Below the pieces are notes generated by a model that was not told where the DNA came from, searched no databases, and was given only the letters and a program-made list of their open reading frames with translations. Shown here piece after piece: positions 52,076 through 61,498 of a DNA stretch of 64,000 bases. Origin of the DNA: Thermoanaerobaculia bacterium (lineage in GTDB: Bacteria; Acidobacteriota; Thermoanaerobaculia; UBA5066). The stretch's first letter is position 1, and the number at the start of each line of letters is the position of its first letter. Position numbers and translations under genes: made by a program. The DNA lies in the NCBI GenBank assembly GCA_022071945.1, contig JAJVIN010000051.1, positions 20,528-84,527 on the forward strand, read 5' to 3'.

Positions 52076-55000
52076 ATGAGGCGAGAACTCCGAAAGGCGA
52101 AGAGGATGGCGGCCGCGGGGCTCGCCTTCTTTCTCGCGCCCGCCGTTGTCGCTCCCGAGGCCCGCGCGCTCGATCCGACGCGGGCCCCCACCCAGTACGT
52201 CCAGGACGTTTGGACCCAGAGAGACGGGCTCCCCCAGAACTCCGCCAACGCCATTCTCCAGACCCGGGACGGCTACCTGTGGATCGGAACCGAGGAAGGG
52301 CTCGTTCGCTTCGATGGCGTCCGCTTCACCGTCTTCGACAAGCGGAACACACCCGCCATCCGCAACAACTTCATCATGGCCCTCGCGGAGGACTCCGAGG
52401 GGGCCCTCTGGATCGGGACATTCGGCGGGGGCCTCGTCCGGCTCCGCGACGGCGCCTTCGAGAGCTTCGGGGATGACGTCACCGGCCAGCGGATCCGGAC
52501 CCTGTACCGGGACTCGAAGGGAGCGATCTGGATCTCGACGGGAGGGGGCGGGCTGAGCCGCTATCAGAACGGGACGTTCACGAAGTGGAGGGTCAAGGAC
52601 GGCCTCGGGTCCGACCGTGTCTGGTCGGTCGTGGAGGACGGGAAGGGGGGAATCCTCGTTGGGACCTACGGGGGCGGGCTCCAGCGGTTCGAAAACGGAG
52701 CTTTTTCTCGAATCGAGCTCGGCCCCAGGCCCGAGAGCAGCCTCATCCGGCCCCTCCGGGCCGACCGGGAGGGGAACATCTGGATCGGGACGGACGGCGG
52801 CGGACTTTACCGGCTGAAGGACGGCGTGGTGACCGCTTTCGACAGCACCAACGGGCTGCCCAATCCCTTCATCCGCGACCTCTGGGTGGACCGCGACGGG
52901 AACCTCTGGATCGCAACCGACGGCGCCGGGGTGTTCCGCCACAGCAACGGGACCTTCTCACCGTTCTCGACCCGGCACGGCCTGTCGAACGACTTCACGC
53001 TCTCGCTGTTCGAGGATGAGGAGGCAAGCCTGTGGATCGGGACGTCCGGAGGCGGCCTCTTCAGGCTCCGGGACGGCGCCTTCACGAACATCACGACGCG
53101 GGACGGCCTGGCCAGCGACGTCGTCCGCTCGGTTCTCGAGAGCCGCGACGGCTCTCTCTGGATCGGCACGACGGGGGGCGGCGTGACCCGGATCACGAAT
53201 GGAGAGCCGGTCACCCTTCGCGCCGCGGACGGGCTCGCGAGTGATCTCGTCTTCTCTCTCCACGAAGACGAGAAGGGCCAGATCTGGATCGGAACCGACG
53301 GCGCCGGGGTGAACGTCCTGTCGGGCAAGACGATCAAGAAGCTCACGACCCGGGACGGACTCATCAACGACCGCGTCCGGACGATAACCGGGGACCGGTC
53401 GGGCACCCTCTGGTTCGGGACGACCAATTTCCTTTCCCGGTTCGCGAATGGACGGTTCGAGTCCTTCACCCAGGACGACGGCGTTCCCGGCAGCAGCATC
53501 CGGAGCCTCATCCCGGCCCGCGACGGCGGGATCTGGATCGGCTCGGACGGAGGGGGCATTGCCCATCTGAAGGACGGGGTCTTCACGGTCTGGAAGACGG
53601 CGGACGGACTCTCGAGCAGCCGCGTCTTCTGTCTTTTCGAGGACGAGCGCGGTGTCTTGTGGGCCGGAACGTCCGGCGGCGGGCTGAACCGCATCGCCGG
53701 CCGGAAGGCCGTCCCGATCACGACGAAGGACGGCCTCTACGACGACGTCGTCTTCTCCATCGTCGAGGACGATGCCGGCTGGCTCTGGATGACGTGCAAC
53801 AAGGGGGTCTTCCGAGTCTTGCGGCAGGAGCTCGACGACGTCGCCGCGAAGAAGATCCCGGCCGTGCGCTCTTCTTCCTTCGGAACGGCCGACGGGATGC
53901 GCAGCGCGGAGTGCAACGGCGGCTCCCCCGCTGCCTGGAAAGCGAAGGATGGACGGCTCTACTTTTCGACCATCCTCGGCCTCACGTCGATCGACCCCAA
54001 GAGATTCCGGACGAACGAGCGTCCGCCACCGGTTCGAATCGAAGGCCTCGTCGTCGACAAGGAAAGCCTGCGTCCCGAGAACGGGATGGTCATTCCGCCC
54101 GGCGGGGAGCAGTTCGAGTTCCACTACACCGCCCTGAGCTTCCTCGTGCCCGAACGCGTCCGCTTCCGCTACAAGCTCGAGGGCTTCGACCGGAACTGGA
54201 TAGACGCCGGCACCCGAAGAACCGCCTACTACACGAATCTGCCGCCCGGCGGCTACACGTTCCGGGTGAGGGCCTGCAACAACGACGGTGTCTGGAACGA
54301 GACGGGTGCGACGCTCTCGCTGACCCTGACGCCGTTCTTCTACCAGACCCGATGGTTCCTCTTCACGTGTGTGGCCGCGGCTCTCCTCTCGGCCTTCGGA
54401 GCGTTCCGGCTGAGACTCCAGGGGCTGAAGAGAAGGGAGCGGGACCTGGAACGCCTCGTCTCCGAGAGGACGAGCCAGCTCGAGGAGCGGACGAGCGCTC
54501 TCTCGAGAGCTCAGGAGCAGCTCGAGAAACTGTCGAACACCTCCGCCAGCGTCCTCGAGGACCCGGCCGCGTGGGCCCGGTCGGTCGCCAGGGAGATGGC
54601 GCGGTCGATCGGCGCGAAGGAGATCGGCGTCTGGGTCGTCGAGGGCAACAGCTTCGTCCCCCTCGCCTCCAGCACGTTGAAGACCCCCGACTGGGCCCTC
54701 TTGCAGAAGGCCCAGAAGAGCGACGGCTTTCTTCGGGAGGTCTCGGGTTCCGTCGTTCCCGTTCTCGGCATGACGGGCGAACCCCGCGGGATCCTCGTCG
54801 TCGACGGCCCGGATGTCGTCTGGGGGGACGTGCAGAAGAGGATCGTCTCGAACCTGGCGCGCCACCTCGGGACCGCCCTCGATCTCCGCTCACTCCGGGA
54901 ACGGCTGGCCACGTCCGAAAACCAGCGGGCGGCGAGCCGCCAGCAAATGCACCAGAAGGGCATCCAGCTGGCGGCCTTCTGCCACACCTGTCACCGCGTC

Positions 55001-55966
55001 TTCGAGGATGGCGTCACGCGCTGCGCCGTCGACGGGACTCCCCTCGACTGGTCCCGGCTCTTCCCGCTGGTCCTGGGGGGCCGGTACCGCCTCCTGCGGG
55101 TTCTGGGCGAGGGCGGGATGGGGATGGTCCTGCGCGCCCGCGACGAGCGCCTCCACAGAGAGGTGGCGGTGAAGGTGATCCGCTCCGAGCACCTGCGCGA
55201 CGTCAGCGTCCGGCTCCGGTTCGAGAGAGAGGCGCGTCTCATCGCCCACATCCAGCACCCCGGCGTGGTCGCGGTCTTCGACAGCGGCGAGCTCGAGGAC
55301 GGCTCGGGCTTCCTCGTCATGGAAGACCTCAAGGGACTCAACCTCGCCGACCTCATCAGACATCACGGACCCGGGACGCCCCGGCAGGTCGCCCTCCTGA
55401 TTCGCCAGACGGGGGAGGCTCTCTTCGAGGCGCACCGGGCGGGCGTGGTCCATCGCGACATCAAGCCCCCCAACATCTTCCTCGTCCCGGCTCCCCAGGG
55501 CTTTCAGGCCAAGCTCCTCGACTTTGGAATCGCCAAGTCCTCCGAACCCGACAGCCAGCTCACCCGGACGGGAATGATCGTCGGCACGCCCGCCTACATG
55601 GCTCCCGAACAGGTCACGGGCGAGAACGTCGATGCCCGTTCGGACCTCTACTCGTTCGCCACCGTGGCGTACGAGGCACTCACCGGCAGGGCGATGGTTC
55701 GCGCCATCGACGTCGCCCGCATCTTCTTCGAGGTCCTCCACAACGAGCCGGAACCGCCCTCGGCCCTCGTCGAAGGCCTCGGCCCCGATGTGGACAGGGT
55801 CTTCGCCCTTGCCCTGAAGAAGCGGCCCGACGAGCGTCCCGGCGACGTCCTGACATGGGTCAACCAGGCGGTCAGCGCTCTGGCGGACCTTCCAGCACCT
55901 CCGGGAAACACCGGCTGGCCGGACCCCCTGCCTCTCGCCACCCGGGCCGACGGACCGGCGACCTGA
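52076..55966 (+). CDS. Secreted-sensor Ser/Thr kinase: two-component-type propeller, Y_Y_Y, TM, GAF-like, protein kinase
   Basis: The 1296-residue product has a signal peptide (KRMAAAGLAFFLAPAVV), about a dozen propeller repeats of the two-component-regulator type (LWIGTxGGGLxR; residues about 45-640), a Y_Y_Y-type domain (about 690-755), one membrane helix (about 760-780), a coiled coil and a GAF-like domain (about 785-950), a zinc-ribbon-like CHTCH...CAVDG (about 968-987) and a Ser/Thr kinase with K1033, HRDIKPPN (1126-1133) and DFGIAKS (from 1149), all active-looking. Propeller/Y_Y_Y sensors usually end in a histidine kinase; here the output is a Hanks-type kinase. ATG 52076 and ATG 52106 are both possible starts. 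Confidence 0.9.
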   Translation: MRRELRKAKRMAAAGLAFFLAPAVVAPEARALDPTRAPTQYVQDVWTQRDGLPQNSANAILQTRDGYLWIGTEEGLVRFDGVRFTVFDKRNTPAIRNNFIMALAEDSEGALWIGTFGGGLVRLRDGAFESFGDDVTGQRIRTLYRDSKGAIWISTGGGGLSRYQNGTFTKWRVKDGLGSDRVWSVVEDGKGGILVGTYGGGLQRFENGAFSRIELGPRPESSLIRPLRADREGNIWIGTDGGGLYRLKDGVVTAFDSTNGLPNPFIRDLWVDRDGNLWIATDGAGVFRHSNGTFSPFSTRHGLSNDFTLSLFEDEEASLWIGTSGGGLFRLRDGAFTNITTRDGLASDVVRSVLESRDGSLWIGTTGGGVTRITNGEPVTLRAADGLASDLVFSLHEDEKGQIWIGTDGAGVNVLSGKTIKKLTTRDGLINDRVRTITGDRSGTLWFGTTNFLSRFANGRFESFTQDDGVPGSSIRSLIPARDGGIWIGSDGGGIAHLKDGVFTVWKTADGLSSSRVFCLFEDERGVLWAGTSGGGLNRIAGRKAVPITTKDGLYDDVVFSIVEDDAGWLWMTCNKGVFRVLRQELDDVAAKKIPAVRSSSFGTADGMRSAECNGGSPAAWKAKDGRLYFSTILGLTSIDPKRFRTNERPPPVRIEGLVVDKESLRPENGMVIPPGGEQFEFHYTALSFLVPERVRFRYKLEGFDRNWIDAGTRRTAYYTNLPPGGYTFRVRACNNDGVWNETGATLSLTLTPFFYQTRWFLFTCVAAALLSAFGAFRLRLQGLKRRERDLERLVSERTSQLEERTSALSRAQEQLEKLSNTSASVLEDPAAWARSVAREMARSIGAKEIGVWVVEGNSFVPLASSTLKTPDWALLQKAQKSDGFLREVSGSVVPVLGMTGEPRGILVVDGPDVVWGDVQKRIVSNLARHLGTALDLRSLRERLATSENQRAASRQQMHQKGIQLAAFCHTCHRVFEDGVTRCAVDGTPLDWSRLFPLVLGGRYRLLRVLGEGGMGMVLRARDERLHREVAVKVIRSEHLRDVSVRLRFEREARLIAHIQHPGVVAVFDSGELEDGSGFLVMEDLKGLNLADLIRHHGPGTPRQVALLIRQTGEALFEAHRAGVVHRDIKPPNIFLVPAPQGFQAKLLDFGIAKSSEPDSQLTRTGMIVGTPAYMAPEQVTGENVDARSDLYSFATVAYEALTGRAMVRAIDVARIFFEVLHNEPEPPSALVEGLGPDVDRVFALALKKRPDERPGDVLTWVNQAVSALADLPAPPGNTGWPDPLPLATRADGPAT

Positions 55967-56025
55967 CGGGACTGGTAGGCTTCGCCGAGTCCAGCCTGAA
56001 AACACCCCCTTCGCGAGGTCCCGTG

Positions 56026-57783
56026 ATGCTCTTCGCTTCCTCTCCCCTGGATGACCGGTTCTGGCCCGTTGCGGCCTTTCTCTGTCTCGTGGCTCTCGCG
56101 GCCACGGGTGCTCCCGGCGCTCTCGCCGATTCCTGGAGGATCACCCGCTCGCAGGGCTTCCACATCAACGACGTCTGGGGGAGCTCGGAGAAGGATGTCT
56201 TCGCCGTCGGGGAGAACGGGACCATCCTTCACCACGACGGCACCACGTGGACCCCGATGGAGAGCGGAACATCCGTGACGCTCTTCGGTGTCTGGGGAAC
56301 GGGCCCGCGCGAGGTCTTCGCCGCGGGCACGGAGGGGACGATCCTCCGCTTCGACGGCACCGCGTGGAAGCCGATGAAGAGCGGCGTCAGGGAACGGCTC
56401 TACCGGATCTGGGGCACGAGCGGGACCGACCTCTTCGTCGTCGGATACAACGGGACCATCCTCCACTACGAAGGGGAGAGGTGGAGCGTTCAGGCCGGGA
56501 AGCCCGGGTGGGGTGACCGGGGCGATGGCGGTCCCTGGATGCAGGGCATCTGGGGCGCCTCGCCGCGCCAGGTCTTCGCTGCCGGCAGTCAAGGCACCCT
56601 CCTGCGCTACGACGGCCGGACCTGGTCCCCGATGGCTAGCGGAACGACGGCCACGCTCACGAGTGTCTGGGGAACCTCGGCCAGGAACGTCTTCGCCGCC
56701 GGACAGGACGGCACGATCCTGCGCTTCGACGGATCCTCGTGGAAGCCGATGGACTCCGGCGCTCCCGGTGTCCTCCTGGGGGGCCTCTCCGGTTCCTCGG
56801 AGTCTCGGGTCTTGGCCGTTGGACGAGGGACCATTCTGCGGTTCGACGGCGTTCGCTGGAACAGGGAGAACGTTCCCCCGGACCGGACCCTGACGTCCGT
56901 CTGGGTCAGCCCATCCGGTAGCGCGGTCGCCGCGGGCCTTCTCGGAACGATCCTTCAGTCGGGGGGAACCGCGCCCGCCGCCCCCGCCACGACTCGAGAG
57001 ACGCTCTACGCGATCTGGGCCAGTCCCGAGGGCGAGGCTCACATCGTCGGATCGGCCGGAATCTCCCTCAGAAACGCCGGCGGCTCGTGGCAGATCACGC
57101 CCACCGGGACGAAGTCGATCCTGTACGACGTGTGGGGGGCCTCGCCCTCCTTCGTCCTGGCCGTGGGCGCGGGCGGGACGATCCTGCGCTTCGACGGCAG
57201 CAGCTGGACACCCATGGAGAGTGGAACGGCGAAGAACCTGAGGGGGGTCTGGGCCGCCTCCGAAAGGGAAGCCTACGCGGCCGGAGCGGAGGGCACCCTT
57301 CTGCGGTTCGATGGCAGCTCGTGGGCGCCGGAAGCGAGCGGAACCCTGGCCGAATTGCGGTCGGTCTTCGGAGACGGGAGGGGGAACGTCTTTGCCGTCG
57401 GCGAGAGGGGGACGATTCTTAGCCGTTCCGGCCCCGGACACTGGAGCGTCGAGGCGAGCCCGGCCTCGGGCCCCCTGACGAAGGTCTGGTGCGCGCCAGA
57501 TGGCGCTGTCTTCGCGGTGGGAGCGATTGGGACCGTCCTCCGCCGCGCTGGCGGAGCCTGGGAGGCCATGAGAACGCCCACCGGACACCCTCTCGAGGGG
57601 GCCGGGGGCCGCTCGAAGAGCGATGTTTACGCGGTGGGCCGCGAGGGGACCGTCCTCCACTTCGACGGCGAATCGTGGAGGACCCTCGGCCGGGCTCCGG
57701 CTCAGCTCCAGGACGTCTGGTGCTTTTCTGACGGGAAGGTCCTGGCGATCGGAGCCTTCGGTACGATGCACACCATCAAATGA
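56026..57783 (+). CDS. Secreted propeller-type repeat protein
   Basis: The 585-residue product has a signal peptide (VAAFLCLVALAATGAPGALA) and about a dozen repeats of about 45 residues with the pattern VWG..xxVFAVGxxGTILRFDG and WxPMxSGT, forming a beta-propeller or solenoid. It has no enzyme motif. It lies 59 bp after the kinase receptor and may be its extracellular or periplasmic partner. ATG 56026 follows GAGG. Confidence 0.8.
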   Translation: MLFASSPLDDRFWPVAAFLCLVALAATGAPGALADSWRITRSQGFHINDVWGSSEKDVFAVGENGTILHHDGTTWTPMESGTSVTLFGVWGTGPREVFAAGTEGTILRFDGTAWKPMKSGVRERLYRIWGTSGTDLFVVGYNGTILHYEGERWSVQAGKPGWGDRGDGGPWMQGIWGASPRQVFAAGSQGTLLRYDGRTWSPMASGTTATLTSVWGTSARNVFAAGQDGTILRFDGSSWKPMDSGAPGVLLGGLSGSSESRVLAVGRGTILRFDGVRWNRENVPPDRTLTSVWVSPSGSAVAAGLLGTILQSGGTAPAAPATTRETLYAIWASPEGEAHIVGSAGISLRNAGGSWQITPTGTKSILYDVWGASPSFVLAVGAGGTILRFDGSSWTPMESGTAKNLRGVWAASEREAYAAGAEGTLLRFDGSSWAPEASGTLAELRSVFGDGRGNVFAVGERGTILSRSGPGHWSVEASPASGPLTKVWCAPDGAVFAVGAIGTVLRRAGGAWEAMRTPTGHPLEGAGGRSKSDVYAVGREGTVLHFDGESWRTLGRAPAQLQDVWCFSDGKVLAIGAFGTMHTIK

Positions 57784-57799
57784 GTGGAGGCTCGCGACC

Positions 57800-58579
57800 G
57801 TGACCCTCATCGAACCGCAGACCGCAGTGACGGCGTTTCGTCCCTCCGCAATCGCTGGGAACCGGTGGCGCGGGAAGGGAGAACCCGCTCTGGTCTCGCT
57901 TCTGGACGAGCATCCAGCGGTCGTCCTGAGAGGAGCGATGCCGGGCGAAGAGGCCGCCGGACTGGCTTCTCGCGTCCTTTCGGCGCGGGCAGATTGGACA
58001 CCCGACTTCGGCGGCGACCAGTTCGCTCTCGGACGGGCCTTCTACACGCACCTCGAAACCGGGAAGTCCAGGGAGTACTTCGCGGGAGCCCGCGCCTCGG
58101 ACGCTCTTCTCGAGAGAGTCCTGCCCGGGCTGCAGGCGCGAACCCTGGACCTGATGGGCCGGCTCCTCGGCGGAGAGGTTCGACAGCGTCCCGGTTTTTG
58201 CGGACCGGGCGTTCACGTCTTCCCGGCGTCCGGCAAGGTCGCTCGGGAGGGAGGCGTCGTCCACTTCGACCTGGAAGGCCTGACCGAGTACCAGAAGGCC
58301 ACGGGAGCGCCGTCGGTTTCTCTCGTCTGGACGCTTCAGCCGGGCGTCTTTGGCGGGGGGCTGCGGCTCTGGGAAGTCCTTTACGAAGGGATCCCCGACT
58401 CCGAGGTCGAGCCGTGCGAGTACCGCCACGCGACGGTACGGTCGGAAGCGGGCGACGCGCTCTTTTTCGACAGCCTTCGCCTCCACCAGATCCGGCCGTT
58501 CCGAGGAGAGCGGGACCGGATCTCGGTCACCGCTCACGCCGTCGCGGTCGACCGGGGAGTCTGGGAAGTCTGGTTCTGA
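57800..58579 (+). CDS. 2-oxoglutarate/Fe(II)-dependent oxygenase-like protein
   Basis: The 259-residue product shows the iron site of this superfamily: H155-F-D157 and H229 (in DSLRLHQIRPF), with R238/R240 as the likely 2-oxoglutarate anchor. The rest of the fold (FGGGLRLWEVL; ALFFDSL) fits. The substrate is unknown. GTG 57800 follows GTGGAGG at 57784-57790. It converges on the minus-strand run that starts at 61444. Confidence 0.75.
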   Translation: MTLIEPQTAVTAFRPSAIAGNRWRGKGEPALVSLLDEHPAVVLRGAMPGEEAAGLASRVLSARADWTPDFGGDQFALGRAFYTHLETGKSREYFAGARASDALLERVLPGLQARTLDLMGRLLGGEVRQRPGFCGPGVHVFPASGKVAREGGVVHFDLEGLTEYQKATGAPSVSLVWTLQPGVFGGGLRLWEVLYEGIPDSEVEPCEYRHATVRSEAGDALFFDSLRLHQIRPFRGERDRISVTAHAVAVDRGVWEVWF

Positions 58580-58607
58580 AGGGTGTGTGGCGGGCCGGGT
58601 CGATCCG

Positions 58608-59183
58608 CTACCGGTCCTCGATCATCCGCAGGTACTGGAATTTGCGGTCCGTGAGGTCCTCGGCTGTGAGACCCCAGCTTTCGTCGCCAGGGATGACGTA
58701 GAAGACGTCCGACTTCACCGCGGCGAAGTTCATGACGCCGAGGCCGCTCAGGATCTTCACGAAGGTCTGCTTTTTCCAGAGCAGGTTCTCGGGGACCTCG
58801 CACAGCTTCGCCACGTCCCGGGCACATTGAGAACCGGCGTCCATGAGGAAGGACATCGTGAAAGTCATGAAGCGTGGCTCGCCGTGGCGCCTCGGGGCGC
58901 CCGAGGCCTCCTTGCGCGCCCCCTCGCGGGTGATCATGCCGTTGCACCACATGTCGTAGTCCTTCAGCGCGCGCTCGTTGTCGTCGAAGAAGTCCCAGCA
59001 TCCCCTGACGAATGCATCCTGGTTGGCCACGAGAATCTGGACGGCCGACCTCAACATCTGCCACTTCTTGCCAGGGCTACTGATCGCCGGGTGCTCGGCG
59101 ACGAGGGCTCTCAATTCGGACCAGAGCTCGCTATCGGGCGCCAGTTCCAGACAGAGTTCGAGGGCGAAGATGGCGTGGTTCAC
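58608..59183 (-). CDS. Hypothetical protein of the hydroxylase/ATP-grasp cluster
   Basis: The 191-residue product is soluble and mixed helical, with four cysteines (LELCLEL, RGCWDFFDD, MWCNGMI, QCARDVAKLC). I recognise no family. It is the third gene of a minus-strand run (61444 to 58608), 30 bp after the membrane-anchored protein gene, and probably acts with it. Confidence 0.65.
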   Translation of the reverse strand: MNHAIFALELCLELAPDSELWSELRALVAEHPAISSPGKKWQMLRSAVQILVANQDAFVRGCWDFFDDNERALKDYDMWCNGMITREGARKEASGAPRRHGEPRFMTFTMSFLMDAGSQCARDVAKLCEVPENLLWKKQTFVKILSGLGVMNFAAVKSDVFYVIPGDESWGLTAEDLTDRKFQYLRMIEDR

Positions 59184-59213
59184 GGGACTTCCTCCGCGTT
59201 TCTTCCGAAACGT

Positions 59214-60581
59214 TCAGCCACTCCAGCCTCCCGAGAACCGGTTCTGCGATCCCCTTCGGCCGAGAGCGGCCGCCATCACGAGCCCCGAGCCCCCCACCAT
59301 GACGGCGACGTTCCCGAGGCTCTCGGGGGTCGTGGCGGCCGCCGTGCTCCTCGAAATGAACGAGTACCGGCTGGCATCCGACGCCTTGAATGCCGTCGAC
59401 TGATCCAGGGTCGGAGTGAACGATGAATCATAGGGGTAGGCGATCCAGAAGGTGGCGTCGGTCTCGGCGGAACCCCCGAAGTAGAGGGGCGACGGTCCCG
59501 AGGTCACCGCCGTCGTGCCGAAATCCGTCAGGGCGAGCGCCCTGACGGCCACTGTCTGGGGTTCGGGATAGGCGGGCGCCAGGACGGCGTTGATGTCGTC
59601 GGGCTCCGGGAGCGCCGCGGGTGAGGCAACGACGTAGAGGAGCGCCTGGATCTCGTCCTGGGCCAGCGCCGAGAGCCGGGGGGCCCTCGCGTAGTACCGG
59701 TTGTCGAAGCGGTCCGACTCCTCGGAGTAGGCCGACATCCGTCTGCGGTCCAGGAGGAATAGGGGCCGGGCCGAGCTCCGCAGGTTCTTCTGCTCCGCGA
59801 AGCGGGGCTGATAGTAGGCGAGAGCGGCCAGGGTCTGGTGTGTCGGGACGACCCCGACCGGATGCGGCCAGTTGTCGAACAGGAGGACGGGCTCGAAGAC
59901 CGAGCAGGCTCCCGCGGCGAAGGCGACGCACTCGGGTCCCGGCAGGTCGGCCAGGATGGCGAGGGAGCGGCGCCCCGAGCAGAGACGCGCGAGAGCCTCG
60001 CCCGCCCGATAGGCCTTTTCCATCTCCGGGGTCACGATGGGGAGGATGACCTCCGACAGCGTCTTGAAGGGTGGGAGCGCCGGAGCCGTCGTCCCCGCCG
60101 CTGGCGCCGGAAGCGCGGCGGCGGGCTGGGCCTTCAGGGACATCGGCAGGGTGTTCACGTAGTACTTCGCGTTGTAAGCGGGAAGCATCACGTCGGGTAG
60201 CTGATCGAGATCCGCCCGGACGAAGGGCTTCTCCGAGACTCCGTTGAAGACGAGGGGCTTGCCCCGCGCGCCGAAATCCCAGCCGAACTGCCGCTGCATC
60301 TCGAGGGAGCGGCGTGTGTCGACGGTCTCGCTCGGTCCCGAGAAGATCTTCGAGATCCCGTATCCCGCCATCCCGATCGCGCCGAGAACGCCTCCGGCCG
60401 CGATGAGGCCGACCAGGACGTGGCGGCGTTCGACCGTGCTGTCCTGGGAGGCGAGGGCCTTGTGCCACCAGCGGGCACCGACGATCCCCTCGTCGTTCAG
60501 TTCGACGTCGCGCTCGAACTCCTGTCCCGAGCCGGACCCCGAGCCGGGAGGTTTTGGAGGAGGGGGAACGGGGGTGGTCAA
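59214..60581 (-). CDS. Membrane-anchored protein of unknown function
   Basis: The 455-residue product has a proline/glycine-rich cytoplasmic start, one membrane segment (VLVGLIAAGGVLGAIGMAGYG, about residues 55-75) and a large outer part. Its middle half reads AGEALARLCSGRRSLAILADL and AYYQPRFAEQKNLRS, and a C-terminal hydrophobic stretch (ESLGNVAVMVGGSGLVMAAAL) may be a second anchor. I recognise no domain. TTG 60581 overlaps the stop of the hydroxylase-like gene (TTGA) and has AGGAGG just upstream, which decides this unusual start. Confidence 0.7.
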   Translation of the reverse strand: MTTPVPPPPKPPGSGSGSGQEFERDVELNDEGIVGARWWHKALASQDSTVERRHVLVGLIAAGGVLGAIGMAGYGISKIFSGPSETVDTRRSLEMQRQFGWDFGARGKPLVFNGVSEKPFVRADLDQLPDVMLPAYNAKYYVNTLPMSLKAQPAAALPAPAAGTTAPALPPFKTLSEVILPIVTPEMEKAYRAGEALARLCSGRRSLAILADLPGPECVAFAAGACSVFEPVLLFDNWPHPVGVVPTHQTLAALAYYQPRFAEQKNLRSSARPLFLLDRRRMSAYSEESDRFDNRYYARAPRLSALAQDEIQALLYVVASPAALPEPDDINAVLAPAYPEPQTVAVRALALTDFGTTAVTSGPSPLYFGGSAETDATFWIAYPYDSSFTPTLDQSTAFKASDASRYSFISRSTAAATTPESLGNVAVMVGGSGLVMAAALGRRGSQNRFSGGWSG

Positions 60582-61444
60582 GGCTGCCTCCTGTAGCGCT
60601 CCACGAGCGTCTGACGAAACTCGGGAGTGAAGACTCCGTCCACGCGGATCGAGTAGCGGAAGTAGGGGTCCGCGTGGACTCCGTGGTAGTCGTAGTCGTT
60701 GAACCAGATCACTCGTCCCTCGACGGTGATCTTCTCGCCCGTTTCCGGATCGAGGACATAGAGCCTCTTGCCGGGCACGGGAGAGATGGTCAGGAAGTGG
60801 TCGGGCTCGTCCTGTTCGTGAGGCTCGCCGTCGCGGTGCACCGTGCCGTGGTCGTGGGCCTCGAGCCCCATGATGTTGCAGCGGCCGATGTGGGTGAAGG
60901 GGAGTTTCTTGACGAACGCAATCGTCTTCGGGAGAAAGGTCTGGGCCTGCCGGGTGAACCTCTTGCCCTCGGGGTTGCTCTTGTCCTCCCACCGCAAGTT
61001 GGGGATGAGCTCCGCGTAGACCTTCCAGGGAAAGTAGACGCGGTGACGCATCTTCAGCCAGAGCATCTGGCGCATCGAGAGGGGAACATCGCGCTCTTCT
61101 CCGTACTGCACGCCCTGGCGATCGCCGGGATCGATGGAGTCCGGGTCGTCCGAGAGAGACCGGAAGATCGCGAACTGCGCGGAGTCGAGGCTCCGGATGA
61201 CTTCCTGGTAATCGACCAGCGCCTCGTCCTCCATTCCGGGGGGCATGATGCCCATCGAACGGTGGCTGCCCCCCGTGTAGGCGACGGGCATCCCCGAGAG
61301 AGCGAGGCACACCTCGTCATGGATGGCGTCGAGGGAGGAAAGGTCGAAAAGATCGTCGAGGGTGACGAAGGGCCTTCCGAAGACGCCACGAATGGCTCCC
61401 GCTACTCCTCGAACTTTCGCGTCCGGGACCGTGACGGCGTTCAT
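60578..61444 (-). CDS. HxD...H hydroxylase-like protein, paralogue 1
   Basis: The 288-residue product shows an iron-type site H203-R-D205 (in DHGTVHRDGEP) and H254 (in DYDYHGVHADP), with R267 close after it, a layout like Asp/Asn hydroxylases and other 2-oxoglutarate oxygenases. It is clearly paralogous to the gene at 63680-64000: FNDYDYHGV versus FNDMDYHGV, and FRYSIRVDGVF versus FRYSIRIDGVF. The family name is not certain. It is the first gene of the minus-strand run and is divergent, by 54 bp, from the DUF350 gene. Confidence 0.7.
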   Translation of the reverse strand: MNAVTVPDAKVRGVAGAIRGVFGRPFVTLDDLFDLSSLDAIHDEVCLALSGMPVAYTGGSHRSMGIMPPGMEDEALVDYQEVIRSLDSAQFAIFRSLSDDPDSIDPGDRQGVQYGEERDVPLSMRQMLWLKMRHRVYFPWKVYAELIPNLRWEDKSNPEGKRFTRQAQTFLPKTIAFVKKLPFTHIGRCNIMGLEAHDHGTVHRDGEPHEQDEPDHFLTISPVPGKRLYVLDPETGEKITVEGRVIWFNDYDYHGVHADPYFRYSIRVDGVFTPEFRQTLVERYRRQP

Positions 61445-61498
61445 CTGAGGCGCAGAGGATAGCAGTCTCCCTGAAACGCTCGGATAGAATCCGGCGCC

